DNA of 7,507 nucleotides from M3007 sp033762055 (lineage in GTDB: Bacteria > Bacteroidota > Bacteroidia > Chitinophagales > Saprospiraceae), in assembly GCA_033762055.1 (NCBI GenBank), contig JANRLZ010000264.1:1-7507 (forward strand), written 5' to 3'. Positions 1 through 6,982 of the stretch are shown piece by piece. The translations under genes and the position numbers were made by a program. The notes below the pieces were generated by a model that saw nothing but the letters and a program-made list of their open reading frames with translations, did no database searches and had not been told where the DNA came from. The number at the start of each line of letters is the position of its first letter. Within the stretch, counting starts at the first letter, position 1.

Positions 1-1285
1 ACAGGCCGAACATATTGACCTTGTACGCTTCGACGCCCGGTTGGTCGAAGGGATTGACGCCGAGCAGATAGCCGCTGATGGCGCAGGCTTTTTCGAAGAA
101 GTAGAACAGTTGCCCCAGATAGTAAGGAGAGGCTTCGGGCAGTTGAATATTCAGGTTGGGCGCTCCGCCGTCTATGTGGGCGAGGCGGGTGCCTTCGGCG
201 GCTTTTTTATTGACAAAATCGAGACTTTTTCCGGCCAGGTAGTTGAGGCCGTCGAGATTGTCTTCAGAGTGGGGGATGATGATTTCGTTTTGTGGTTGAT
301 TGATTTCGAGCACCGTCTCGAAGATATGTCGGCGTCCGTCCTGAATATATTGGCCCATGGAGTGGAGGTCGGCGGTAAAATCAACGGCTGCGGGGAAGAT
401 GCCTTTGCCGTCCTTTCCTTCGCTTTCACCATAGAGTTGTTTCCACCACTCGGCAATAAACCTGCAACGAGGTTCGTAGTTGACCAATATTTCAATCTCT
501 TTGCCTTTGTTTCTCAGGATATTACGCATAGCGGCGTATTGATGGCAGGGATTATGGGCGAAGGGTTGTTTATACGCCAGGCGTGCATCTGCCGCGCCGC
601 GCATCAGGTCTTCGACCGGGATGCCTGCGGCGGCCAACGGCAAAAGTCCCACGGCGGTCAGGACGGAAAAGCGACCGCCTACATCATCCGGCACGACGAA
701 TGTTTCATAACCTTCCTGGTCGGCCAGTGTTTTTAGTGCGCCGCGCGCACGGTCGGTGGTGGCATAAATGCGCTTTTGTGCGCCGGATTTTCCGTATTTT
801 TCTTCCAGTTTTTGTTTAAAAAGCCGAAAAGCGACAGCGGGTTCGGTGGTAGTACCCGACTTTGAAATGACATTAATGGAAAAGTCACGGTCGCCTATTT
901 CCCGAAGCAGTTGTGCATGGTAGTCTGCACTCAGATTGATGCCGGCAAACACGACTTCAAGTTGTTTTTTTCGCTGATTTTTGAGGGAGATGAGCGACGC
1001 TGGGCGACAAAATTCGAGGGCGGCCTTTGCGCCGAGGTACGATCCGCCGATGCCGATGACGATCAGGATTTCGCTTTGCTGCCGGATGCGTTTTGCGGCG
1101 GCTTTGATACGCCGAAATTCGCTTCGATCATATTTCACGGGCAGGTCCAGCCAGCCTAACCACTCGGCGCCGGGACCTTTGCGGGATTCCAGCAATTTGG
1201 CGGCGGTGTTGACAAATGGTTCGAAGGCAGATATTTCGCTCGCCGAGACAAAATTTTGAGCGGGGGAGGAGTCGAATTGAATCAT
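1..1285 (-). CDS. pgi: Glucose-6-phosphate isomerase, 3' end cut off by window edge
   Basis: Interconverts glucose 6-phosphate and fructose 6-phosphate in the cytoplasm (glycolysis/gluconeogenesis). The reverse strand is open from the ATG at 1285-1283 to the edge, giving 428 residues; the short bacterial form is usually about 445-450, so about 20 codons are missing. Visible motifs: sugar-phosphate-binding VIGIGGSYLGAKAALEF from residue 76, SKSGTTTEP at 141-149, the family signature DVGGRFSVLT at 201-210, FTADLHSMGQY at 303-313, and NPFDQPGVEAYKVNMF at 411-426. By comparison with the short-form enzyme of Geobacillus (catalytic residues remembered as E290, H311, K425), E287, H308 and K422 sit at a constant offset of three and are probably catalytic. 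The ATG overlaps the tilS stop as ATGA and no Shine-Dalgarno is seen, which suggests translation coupled to tilS. Identification is very secure; only the C-terminus is unseen. Confidence 0.97.
   Translation of the reverse strand, partial: MIQFDSSPAQNFVSASEISAFEPFVNTAAKLLESRKGPGAEWLGWLDLPVKYDRSEFRRIKAAAKRIRQQSEILIVIGIGGSYLGAKAALEFCRPASLISLKNQRKKQLEVVFAGINLSADYHAQLLREIGDRDFSINVISKSGTTTEPAVAFRLFKQKLEEKYGKSGAQKRIYATTDRARGALKTLADQEGYETFVVPDDVGGRFSVLTAVGLLPLAAAGIPVEDLMRGAADARLAYKQPFAHNPCHQYAAMRNILRNKGKEIEILVNYEPRCRFIAEWWKQLYGESEGKDGKGIFPAAVDFTADLHSMGQYIQDGRRHIFETVLEINQPQNEIIIPHSEDNLDGLNYLAGKSLDFVNKKAAEGTRLAHIDGGAPNLNIQLPEASPYYLGQLFYFFEKACAISGYLLGVNPFDQPGVEAYKVNMFGL
1282..1285 (-). other. ATGA stop/start overlap coupling tilS to pgi
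   Basis: On the minus strand the bases ATGA contain both the pgi ATG (1285-1283) and the tilS TGA (1284-1282). Such four-base overlaps usually mean that a terminating ribosome re-initiates on the next gene, and no separate Shine-Dalgarno is visible upstream of pgi. The two genes are therefore probably one operon with tilS first. Confidence 0.85.
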
Positions 1286-2643
1286 TTTATCCAGTGAATT
1301 TTTTTTGCATTTGTAGTTTTTGAATGAATCCCGTACCGCTCATCCAGCCGCCATCCTAACACCCAGATTATCTCGCCATTTCCATTGATCAATACCCAAA
1401 CCTGCGCCTTTTCCCAGCGTGAAATCTTTTGATTGGTAAAAAAATCCTGCAATTTCTGCCGTTTCCCACCCATACCAAACGGCTGAAAAACATCACCCGG
1501 CTGCCAGTGCCGAAGCACTAACGGAAATATCAGTTTGTCCGCATCCACTACCACAGCCACTTTTCCGTCGGGCATCATTTCGCCGGCATGAAAGGATGTT
1601 TGAAACAAGGATCCGCCGCCCGGCAGCCGCAACATTAAATCGTCCGGATATATTTGCACTTGTTCTTCCGTGGTATGGGTTGATACCGCCTGAACCAACA
1701 GGCAATCGCGCTCCAACAGCAAACGGATGCCCGTTTCCGATTGCCATTCCATTCCGATCTGTTGCAAATTCCCGGCAACCTGTCGCACCTGTTCGGCGTC
1801 AAAGCCAAATGGTCTCATCCAGGCATACAAGGCGCGTGCCGGATGCGGCAACTGTTCGATTTTCTTTTTTTCCAGTTTCCGAATGCCACCGGTTTCATGC
1901 GTATCCAGAAAATGATTCAACAAAAACTCCAGATTTTCGACATCCTGCATCATGCCGCTCATATTATGCGATGCGGTATGCAGAAAATCTGGATTTATCT
2001 GCTCAAAAAGCGGAAGGATGTGATGCCGCACAAAATTGCGGGAGTAAGCATCAGTTTCGTTGCTGCGGTCTTCCCGCCATGGTAAATCCATCGTTTCAGC
2101 AAAATGCAACAAGGTTTCTTTTCGGGCAAAAAGCAAAGGACGTATGAGTGTGAACGGCGGGTTTATCTCCTCCATCCTTTTTTTAGGCGCCATGCCGCCC
2201 AGTCCTTTCCAGCCGCCTCCCCGTGCAAAATTGAACAAAGCGGTTTCAACCGAATCGTTCAGGTGATGAGCAGTGGCAACTTGTCCAAAATCATGTTCAG
2301 CCACCAGCGACGCAAACCAGGCATATCGCAGTGTTCGTGCAGCCATTTGGGTGGAAATGCGCTGTTGGCGCGCATATTCGAGCGTCCTAAATTTTTTTTC
2401 AAAATACGAAACGTTCCAGTTGCCGGCAAGCGCCCGCACAAATTCGGCATCGGCATCCGAATCGGCCCCGCGTAAATCAAAATTACAATGGGCCACAGCA
2501 AAAGGCAAACCGGCTGCCACGAACAGATGCCCCATTACCACCGAATCCACCCCGCCGCTAATGGCCAGCAAAGTTTTTCCTTCGTTTCCGGTCAACAAAA
2601 AATGTTCCCGGATGTATTGATGAAAATGCTGCGTTAGTGTCAT
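1282..2643 (-). CDS. tilS: tRNA(Ile)-lysidine synthase
   Basis: ATP-dependent enzyme that converts the wobble cytidine (C34) of the CAU-anticodon tRNA-Ile to lysidine, switching it from Met to Ile identity and from AUG to AUA decoding. The 453 residues fit the full two-domain form. Seen: PP-loop SGGVDS at 29-34 of the N-type ATP-pyrophosphatase fold, AHCNFDLRG at 51-59, the TAHHLNDSVET motif at 124-134 (HHLND in place of the more common HHxDD), RPLL and the substrate-binding segment RNFVRHHILP in the middle, and a TilS C-terminal domain from about 377 to 450 (LRHWQPGDVFQPFGM, then GWRLDERYG). The start is the ATG at 2643-2641, which has AAGGA five bases upstream. The stop TGA overlaps the pgi ATG, so the pair is probably co-transcribed. 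An A8 run lies just before the stop. Essential in most bacteria. Confidence 0.97.
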   Translation of the reverse strand: MTLTQHFHQYIREHFLLTGNEGKTLLAISGGVDSVVMGHLFVAAGLPFAVAHCNFDLRGADSDADAEFVRALAGNWNVSYFEKKFRTLEYARQQRISTQMAARTLRYAWFASLVAEHDFGQVATAHHLNDSVETALFNFARGGGWKGLGGMAPKKRMEEINPPFTLIRPLLFARKETLLHFAETMDLPWREDRSNETDAYSRNFVRHHILPLFEQINPDFLHTASHNMSGMMQDVENLEFLLNHFLDTHETGGIRKLEKKKIEQLPHPARALYAWMRPFGFDAEQVRQVAGNLQQIGMEWQSETGIRLLLERDCLLVQAVSTHTTEEQVQIYPDDLMLRLPGGGSLFQTSFHAGEMMPDGKVAVVVDADKLIFPLVLRHWQPGDVFQPFGMGGKRQKLQDFFTNQKISRWEKAQVWVLINGNGEIIWVLGWRLDERYGIHSKTTNAKKIHWIK

Positions 2644-2648
2644 GTTTG
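2617..2648 (+). promoter_or_regulatory. Candidate Bacteroidota-type promoter for the DUF5686 gene
   Basis: TTG at 2617-2619 is followed after 21 bases by CATGTTTG at 2641-2648. The Bacteroidota primary sigma factor consensus is TTG, about 19-21 bases, then TAnnTTTG; the second box here differs at one position (C for the first T). Transcription would start near 2655, giving a leader of about 40 bases before the ATG at 2694. The candidate lies on the start codon and first codons of the divergent tilS gene. It is a pattern match only and could be chance. Confidence 0.28.
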
Positions 2649-2653
2649 TCCTT
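2649..2653 (-). promoter_or_regulatory. Ribosome binding site of tilS
   Basis: The minus strand reads AAGGA, then five bases, then the tilS ATG. This supports that start codon. It is one of the few Shine-Dalgarno-like sequences in front of a gene in this window, where most starts have none, as is common in Bacteroidota. Confidence 0.45.
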
Positions 2654-2693
2654 TTTTTGCGCCCGGCGTTTTTCTTTGAAATACCTTACGCTT

Positions 2694-5192
2694 ATGAAAT
2701 TTACAATCGCCCTTTTTTTCTGTTTCCCGCCACTTTTTATCTTCGCTCAGGTTTTCGGCAAAGTTAGCAACGAGAATGGCGAAGCGCTTCCCTATGCCAC
2801 CGTTTATCTTCGGAATACCAGCAATGGTACGGTAGCCAATGCCAATGGCGACTATCGCCTGCCGGTATCTCCCGGCGTTCACGAGATCGTTTTTCAATAC
2901 ATCGGCTACCAGCAACTCATAAAAAAGGTGAAGGTTGGCGATGAGCCGCTGCGCCTCGACGTGCAAATGCTGGCGGCAAATCTGGAACTGGGCGAGGTGG
3001 TTGTTACCTCTACAGATCCTGCGGTACGCATCATGCGAGAGGTAATTGCCAAACGCAGCTTTTATAAGAAAAAGACCGCCAATTATGCCTGTGATGTTTA
3101 TATCAAAGGGTTTTACAAATTGCTCGACGCTCCCAATAAATTGCTCGGCCAGGAGGTTGGCAACATGGGCGGGGTACTCGACACCAACCGCACCGGCATT
3201 ATTTATCTCTCCGAATCTGTCTCCAAAGTTTGGGCGCAAGACCCGCCCGGTCGAAAAAAGGAAATCATGGTGTCGAGCAAAGTGAGCGGCAGTGAAAACG
3301 GTTTCAGCCTGAACCGGGCTACACTGACAGATTTTGATTTGTATTCCGAACGTCTGGACATTGAACGGGAAATCCTTTCACCACTGGCTGATAATGCATT
3401 CAGTTACTACGATTTCAAACATGCCGGCCGATTTAAAAACGAACTGGGTTTTACCATCGAAAAAATCAGGGTCATTCCCCGCCGGCCGGCCGATCCGACT
3501 TTTTCGGGGTTCCTGTATGTGGTAGATGAATTTTGGCTGCTTTCAGGCGCCGATCTCGCCCTGACCGGCGATGCTATCAAACAACCGGTACTCGATACTT
3601 TACGGATACAACAACAATTCGTCCCACTCGGCGCCCCCGATACCTGGGGACTGTTAACGCAGGTAACGAGTTTTAAATTCGGAATTTTCGGCTTCAAAAT
3701 CGGTGGTTTTTACAACGGCGTTTTTTCCAATTACAACCTAAACCCGGTGTTCGAAGAGCGCTTTTTTTCCAAAGAAGTGTTTAAAATTGAAGAAAAAGCA
3801 AATGAACAAAGTGATGCTTACTGGGCAGCGGTACGCCCCGTTCCACTCACTGAAGAAGAAGGTAACGATTATGTTAAAAAAGACAGTTTGCAAAAAATAT
3901 GGAGGTCAAAGGCTTATCTCGACAGTATTGATCGTAAAAACAACCGTTTTAAATTTAATAACCTGATCTTTGGTTACAACTGGCGGAATTCTCACAAGCG
4001 AATTTCGGTGTCTTATCCTGCCATCTTTAAATGGGTACAGTTTAATACGGTTCAGGGCTGGTTGTTGGATGTTAGACCCGAATGGGAAAAAGAATCCGAC
4101 AGGCGGGGCACCAAATTCTGGCGGGTGGAAGGCGATTTGAATTATGGATTTTCTGAACAAAAACTCCGGGCCAATGCCCGCATCCAGCGTCGGTTTGAAA
4201 GTGTCCGCTATCGAACGCTTATTCTGGAAGGCGGAACAACGACAGCGCAATTTAATAGCCAGGATCCGATCGGAGTGCTGATGAATACGCAATACTCGCT
4301 GTTCTCCCGGAGGAATTACATGAAAATTTACGACAAAACATTCGCCCGCGCCGCCTGGAGCCAGGTGCTGTCGCCATCCATTTCGTTGCGCGCCACAGCA
4401 GAATGGGCGCAACGAAAGCCGCTGCAAAACAACACCGACTTTTCATGGAATAAAAAAGCAAAGGCGCCTTATACCCCCAACGAACCGGTACCGCCCAACG
4501 AAAATGAACCCGGCGATCGCTTTTCAGCACCTGATCTTTTTTACCTGCAGGCGCAAATCCTGATAAAACCCGGGCGGACATATAGCTCCTATCCAACTTA
4601 TCGTTCTTACAGCGAATCCGGCTGGCCTGAGTTTTCGCTGCTTTACAAAAAAGCGCTGCCGCTTGCCGGCCAAACCTGGGCCGACTACGACCAGTTGCAG
4701 CTTTCCATTGAACAGGATGAATTGTCATGGGGATTAGCAGGCTATACCCAATGGAACATGACAGCGGGTTATTTCCCGACCCGAAAAAATAATGCTTTTA
4801 TGGACCTGTACCATGTGTTGGGCAACCAGACGGCGTTTGGAAATACCAGCCGGTACAGTCGCAGTTTTTTCCTTCTGCCTTATTATGCCTATTCGTCTGA
4901 CGAGCCCTACGCTGAAGTTCATGCCCGGCATCATTTGCAAGGCTGGCTGCTCGACAAGATTCCGGGCGTAAGGAAATTGAACTGGAAGGAAGTGTTTGGT
5001 GCGAGTTTGTATTACGCCGATCAGCCCTCGCGCGATCCGGCATTCAGCGGCAAATTGCCCTACTGGGAACTGACCTTCGGTTTTGAAAATATCGGTGTAA
5101 AAGCCATACGCCCCTTGCGCGTAGATGTCGTGTTTGGATTTTTTGAAAAAGACTTCTACCGCTCCGGGGTTATTTTAGGCATTGATTTGTAA
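2694..5192 (+). CDS. DUF5686 family envelope protein with carboxypeptidase-regulatory-like domain
   Basis: 832 residues from the ATG at 2694. That start is preferred over the in-frame GTG at 2637 because it begins directly with a signal peptide (MKFTIALFFCF..., Lys2, hydrophobic core, probable cleavage after Ala18), whereas the GTG form would add 19 residues and overlap tilS. After cleavage comes a beta-sandwich of the CarboxypepD_reg-like type, about 20-105 (FGKVSNENGEALPYATV, then GDYRLPVSPG, IGYQ, GEVVVTST), as found in front of Bacteroidota outer-membrane proteins. The rest matches DUF5686 as I know it: IWRSKAYLDS near 402-411, FNTVQG at 450-455, and a C-terminal half of alternating aromatic and polar residues ending FYRSGVILGIDL, suggesting outer-membrane beta-strands. 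It lacks an obvious TonB-receptor plug. Molecular function is unknown; export to the envelope and a barrel are inferred. Divergent from tilS with a 50-bp gap. Confidence 0.88.
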   Translation: MKFTIALFFCFPPLFIFAQVFGKVSNENGEALPYATVYLRNTSNGTVANANGDYRLPVSPGVHEIVFQYIGYQQLIKKVKVGDEPLRLDVQMLAANLELGEVVVTSTDPAVRIMREVIAKRSFYKKKTANYACDVYIKGFYKLLDAPNKLLGQEVGNMGGVLDTNRTGIIYLSESVSKVWAQDPPGRKKEIMVSSKVSGSENGFSLNRATLTDFDLYSERLDIEREILSPLADNAFSYYDFKHAGRFKNELGFTIEKIRVIPRRPADPTFSGFLYVVDEFWLLSGADLALTGDAIKQPVLDTLRIQQQFVPLGAPDTWGLLTQVTSFKFGIFGFKIGGFYNGVFSNYNLNPVFEERFFSKEVFKIEEKANEQSDAYWAAVRPVPLTEEEGNDYVKKDSLQKIWRSKAYLDSIDRKNNRFKFNNLIFGYNWRNSHKRISVSYPAIFKWVQFNTVQGWLLDVRPEWEKESDRRGTKFWRVEGDLNYGFSEQKLRANARIQRRFESVRYRTLILEGGTTTAQFNSQDPIGVLMNTQYSLFSRRNYMKIYDKTFARAAWSQVLSPSISLRATAEWAQRKPLQNNTDFSWNKKAKAPYTPNEPVPPNENEPGDRFSAPDLFYLQAQILIKPGRTYSSYPTYRSYSESGWPEFSLLYKKALPLAGQTWADYDQLQLSIEQDELSWGLAGYTQWNMTAGYFPTRKNNAFMDLYHVLGNQTAFGNTSRYSRSFFLLPYYAYSSDEPYAEVHARHHLQGWLLDKIPGVRKLNWKEVFGASLYYADQPSRDPAFSGKLPYWELTFGFENIGVKAIRPLRVDVVFGFFEKDFYRSGVILGIDL

Positions 5193-5204
5193 GATAGATT
5201 GCAA

Positions 5205-5243
5205 TTCCAAACTTTTAGGGAATGGTAGCAGGTGACTTTGGAA
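5205..5243. repeat. Inverted repeat, 7-bp arms, just after the DUF5686 gene
   Basis: TTCCAAA at 5205-5211 is matched by its exact complement TTTGGAA at 5237-5243, with a 25-base loop, starting 13 bases after the DUF5686 stop codon. It lacks a directly following T run, so it is not a classic terminator. It could form a weak 3' hairpin or be chance. The 5193-5352 gap contains no gene that I can see. Confidence 0.3.
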
Positions 5244-5265
5244 CGGTTCTTGGTTTAATGTTATC

Positions 5266-5306
5266 GGCTGTTATCCCTTCCAGTTCTGCTTCATCTCTGA
5301 ACAGCC
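5266..5306. terminator. Weak terminator-like inverted repeat in the 5193-5352 gap
   Basis: GGCTGTT at 5266-5272 pairs exactly with AACAGCC at 5300-5306 across a 27-base loop, followed by ATTTGTTTT. An inner GTTC (5283-5286) and GAAC (5299-5302) could form a competing hairpin. The long loop and interrupted T run make a terminator for the DUF5686 transcript possible but weak; a leader structure for the following gene is an alternative. Confidence 0.25.
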
Positions 5307-5352
5307 ATTTGTTTTAATCCTATTTACTGATTACAACTTACGTTCACTGACG

Positions 5353-5817
5353 ATGTCATCCATCTCAAATGCCGTTCGTCCAGCCAATGTTGGACCAACA
5401 AATCTTCCGATTACTTCCAAAAAAGCACAGAAAACTTCCATTCAATCCGTAAAAATCCTGCATTGCGCCGTCGTGTTTGGTTCGCCCAACGCTGATTGTC
5501 GGGGTACCGGAATTTGCAAAATTACCGGTACCTATGAACGCCATATTCTGGATTTAAAAAAAGATTGTCGGCTTACACTGGGTCAAATCTGCCAGTCGCC
5601 CAATGGTGGGGTTTCCTTGTTTTTCTTTCGCGAATTCCTTTGTATTCAACTTTACAAAGCGCATTTCCGCAAAGGTATTTTTAACATGGATGCCCCCTGC
5701 GCTTTACCGGAGCATATAGCCGGTGGCCTGGGGCTTGAAGGCGCCGTTTTGGCTGCCGGGCGTTACCCGGTCGTAGAAGGCGAAGGTTATTTCCGGATTG
5801 ATATTAACCTGGATTAG
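5353..5817 (+). CDS. Hypothetical cysteine-containing protein, 154 residues
   Basis: I do not recognise a named family. The first 30 residues are polar and look disordered; then comes a compact region with HCAVVFGSPNADCRGTGIC at 37-55 (C38, C49, C55), further Cys at 72, 80, 97 and 116, a middle block GGVSLFFFREFLC, and a C-terminal block with LPEHIAGGL, AAGRYPVVEGEG and final FRIDINLD. There is no signal peptide or membrane segment, so it is probably cytoplasmic. Codon use resembles the neighbouring genes, and glycine- and proline-containing motif blocks look conserved, so I judge it a real gene. ATG 5353 is the first usual start codon in the open frame, which runs back to 5236; no Shine-Dalgarno is seen. 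The stop is 3 bp from the convergent mrp stop. The cysteine spacing could bind a metal, but that is a guess. Confidence 0.7.
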   Translation: MSSISNAVRPANVGPTNLPITSKKAQKTSIQSVKILHCAVVFGSPNADCRGTGICKITGTYERHILDLKKDCRLTLGQICQSPNGGVSLFFFREFLCIQLYKAHFRKGIFNMDAPCALPEHIAGGLGLEGAVLAAGRYPVVEGEGYFRIDINLD

Positions 5818-5820
5818 CAT

Positions 5821-6873
5821 TTACTGCTGCATCGCGCCGATTTGCCGCAGTACATTCTTGGCTACTTCCAAAAAGGAGGGGGCCACAGGATTGTCTGCCT
5901 GGACGATTGCGGGCATGCCGGTATCGCCACCTTCACGTACGCTTTGGACCAGCGGAATTTGCCCAAGCAAAATGGAATTACTTTCCCGCGCCAGTTTTTT
6001 TCCGCCGCCTTGTCCGAAAATGTAATATTTATTTTCCGGAAGTTCGGCTGGAGTAAACCATGCCATGTTTTCTACCACTCCCAGGATGGGTACGCCAATT
6101 TGCGGCAGCAAGAACATGTTCATGGCTTTGATCGCATCGGCCAGGGCGACTTCCTGTGGTGTGGTGACCAGTACAGCGCCTGTGAGCGGCACGGTTTGTA
6201 CCAGCGTTAGTTGAACATCGCCGGTACCCGGGGGTAAATCAACGACCAGAAAATCCAGTTCAGGCCAGAGTACATCACTGACAAACTGCTTGATAATGGC
6301 GGCCAGTCTTGGGCCGCGCAGTACCACCGCCTGTTCGGGGTCAATGATAAAACCGATGCTGATGCAGGGAATGCCGTGTCCATCCAGCGGTATCATTTTG
6401 GGGACCCCCGTCACATCGCGTACTTTCGGGCGTTGACCGGTCAGGCCGAGCATGGTGGGTATACTGGGGCCGTAAACATCGGCATCCAGCAGCCCGACAT
6501 TGGCGCCTAATTGTCTTAAACCCAGTGCCAGATTTACGGCAACTGTGCTTTTCCCTACGCCGCCTTTGCCGCTGGCCACAGCGATAATGTGTTTGATATG
6601 CGGCAGGGCCCCGGGAGGGGGCATTCCATCGGTGGCGCGCGCCACAAAATGCGCGTTTACCTGTGCCTGCGGGTAAACTTCTGCGATGGCGCCGATGCAG
6701 GCAAAATTAAGTTCAGCTTTCCCCTGCATCTGAAGCGAAGGGATGGCTAATTTGAAATTGACGTTGTTGCCCTCAATAACAAGGTCTTGCACCATTCCCG
6801 CCGAAACAATGTCGCGCCCCGTTTGCGGGTCGTTTACGCGCCTAAGGGCATCAAGTATCAGATTTTGATCCAT
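5821..6873 (-). CDS. mrp: Mrp/ApbC-type Fe-S cluster carrier ATPase
   Basis: 350 residues, full length for the family. Residues 1-80 are a MIP18/DUF59 domain (NDPQTGRDIVSAGMV at 14-28). The rest is a MinD/ParA-like P-loop ATPase: deviant Walker A GKGGVGKST at 102-110 with signature Lys103, LLDADVYGPSIPTMLG at 128-143, and Walker B-type VVDLPPGTGD at 210-219. Homologues carry or insert Fe-S clusters in the cytoplasm using ATP. The C-terminal CxxC that binds the cluster in the best-studied members is absent: after ENMAWF (268-273) the protein continues TPAELPENKYYIFG, and its only cysteines are C59 and C170. I recall the same replacement in other Bacteroidota homologues, so it seems a clade trait rather than damage. 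Start is ATG 6873-6871, without a visible Shine-Dalgarno. It is preceded on its strand by the CoA-transferase, with a repeat element between them. Confidence 0.94.
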   Translation of the reverse strand: MDQNLILDALRRVNDPQTGRDIVSAGMVQDLVIEGNNVNFKLAIPSLQMQGKAELNFACIGAIAEVYPQAQVNAHFVARATDGMPPPGALPHIKHIIAVASGKGGVGKSTVAVNLALGLRQLGANVGLLDADVYGPSIPTMLGLTGQRPKVRDVTGVPKMIPLDGHGIPCISIGFIIDPEQAVVLRGPRLAAIIKQFVSDVLWPELDFLVVDLPPGTGDVQLTLVQTVPLTGAVLVTTPQEVALADAIKAMNMFLLPQIGVPILGVVENMAWFTPAELPENKYYIFGQGGGKKLARESNSILLGQIPLVQSVREGGDTGMPAIVQADNPVAPSFLEVAKNVLRQIGAMQQ

Positions 6874-6931
6874 ACAGGGTAGATTTTATTTATCATGTTC
6901 AGGAGGTTTGTTACCGTCTGCCGTCCACCTG

Positions 6932-6945
6932 CGGCATTAATGCCG
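6932..6945. repeat. Perfect 14-bp palindrome in the repeat core
   Basis: CGGCATTAATGCCG equals its own reverse complement. It may act as a hairpin foot or as a binding site for a dimeric protein. It lies 59 bases upstream of the mrp start on the mrp strand, so an operator role for mrp is possible but unsupported; its position between the heptad arms makes membership of the repeat element more likely. Confidence 0.6.
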
Positions 6946-6954
6946 TTGGTCCCG

Positions 6955-6970
6955 ACGGACTGAAGTTCGT
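6955..6970. repeat. Short hairpin in the repeat core
   Basis: ACGGAC at 6955-6960 pairs with GTTCGT at 6965-6970 around a TGAA tetraloop, with five Watson-Crick pairs and one G-T wobble. It resembles imperfect stems found in interspersed palindromic elements. No T run follows on either strand, so it is not an intrinsic terminator. Confidence 0.5.
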
Positions 6971-6982
6971 GCTTCCTGCCGT

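Noticed and set aside
41..736. Long open plus-strand frame of 231 codons
   Set aside because: It lies wholly opposite pgi, which has full family motifs on the minus strand. The antisense product resembles no protein family and is explained by codon bias of the real gene.
1596..2147. Open plus-strand frame of 183 codons opposite tilS
   Set aside because: It is antisense to the tilS coding region, its product has low-complexity character and no recognisable domain, and several overlapping antisense frames exist here, as expected by chance.
2637..2693. GTG at 2637 as the start of the DUF5686 gene
   Set aside because: It adds 19 residues with cysteine and arginine in front of a good signal peptide and overlaps the tilS start; ATG 2694 gives a standard exported N-terminus.
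4513..4520. GCGATCGC octamer
   Set aside because: A single copy inside the DUF5686 coding region; the cyanobacterial HIP1 meaning does not apply to a lone occurrence in a Bacteroidota-like sequence.
5193..5352. Possible tRNA, small RNA or missed gene in the longest spacer
   Set aside because: No cloverleaf, no conserved RNA motif and no open frame with a usual start other than the one beginning at 5353 could be seen; only the two inverted repeats are reportable.
5353..6873. Idea that the 154-residue protein and Mrp form a new Fe-S system
   Set aside because: The genes are convergent, so not co-transcribed, and nothing in the sequence beyond proximity and cysteine content links them.
6901..6906. 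Perfect AGGAGG on the plus strand
   Set aside because: No plausible coding frame starts at a suitable distance; the next plus-strand frames run antisense to the CoA-transferase.
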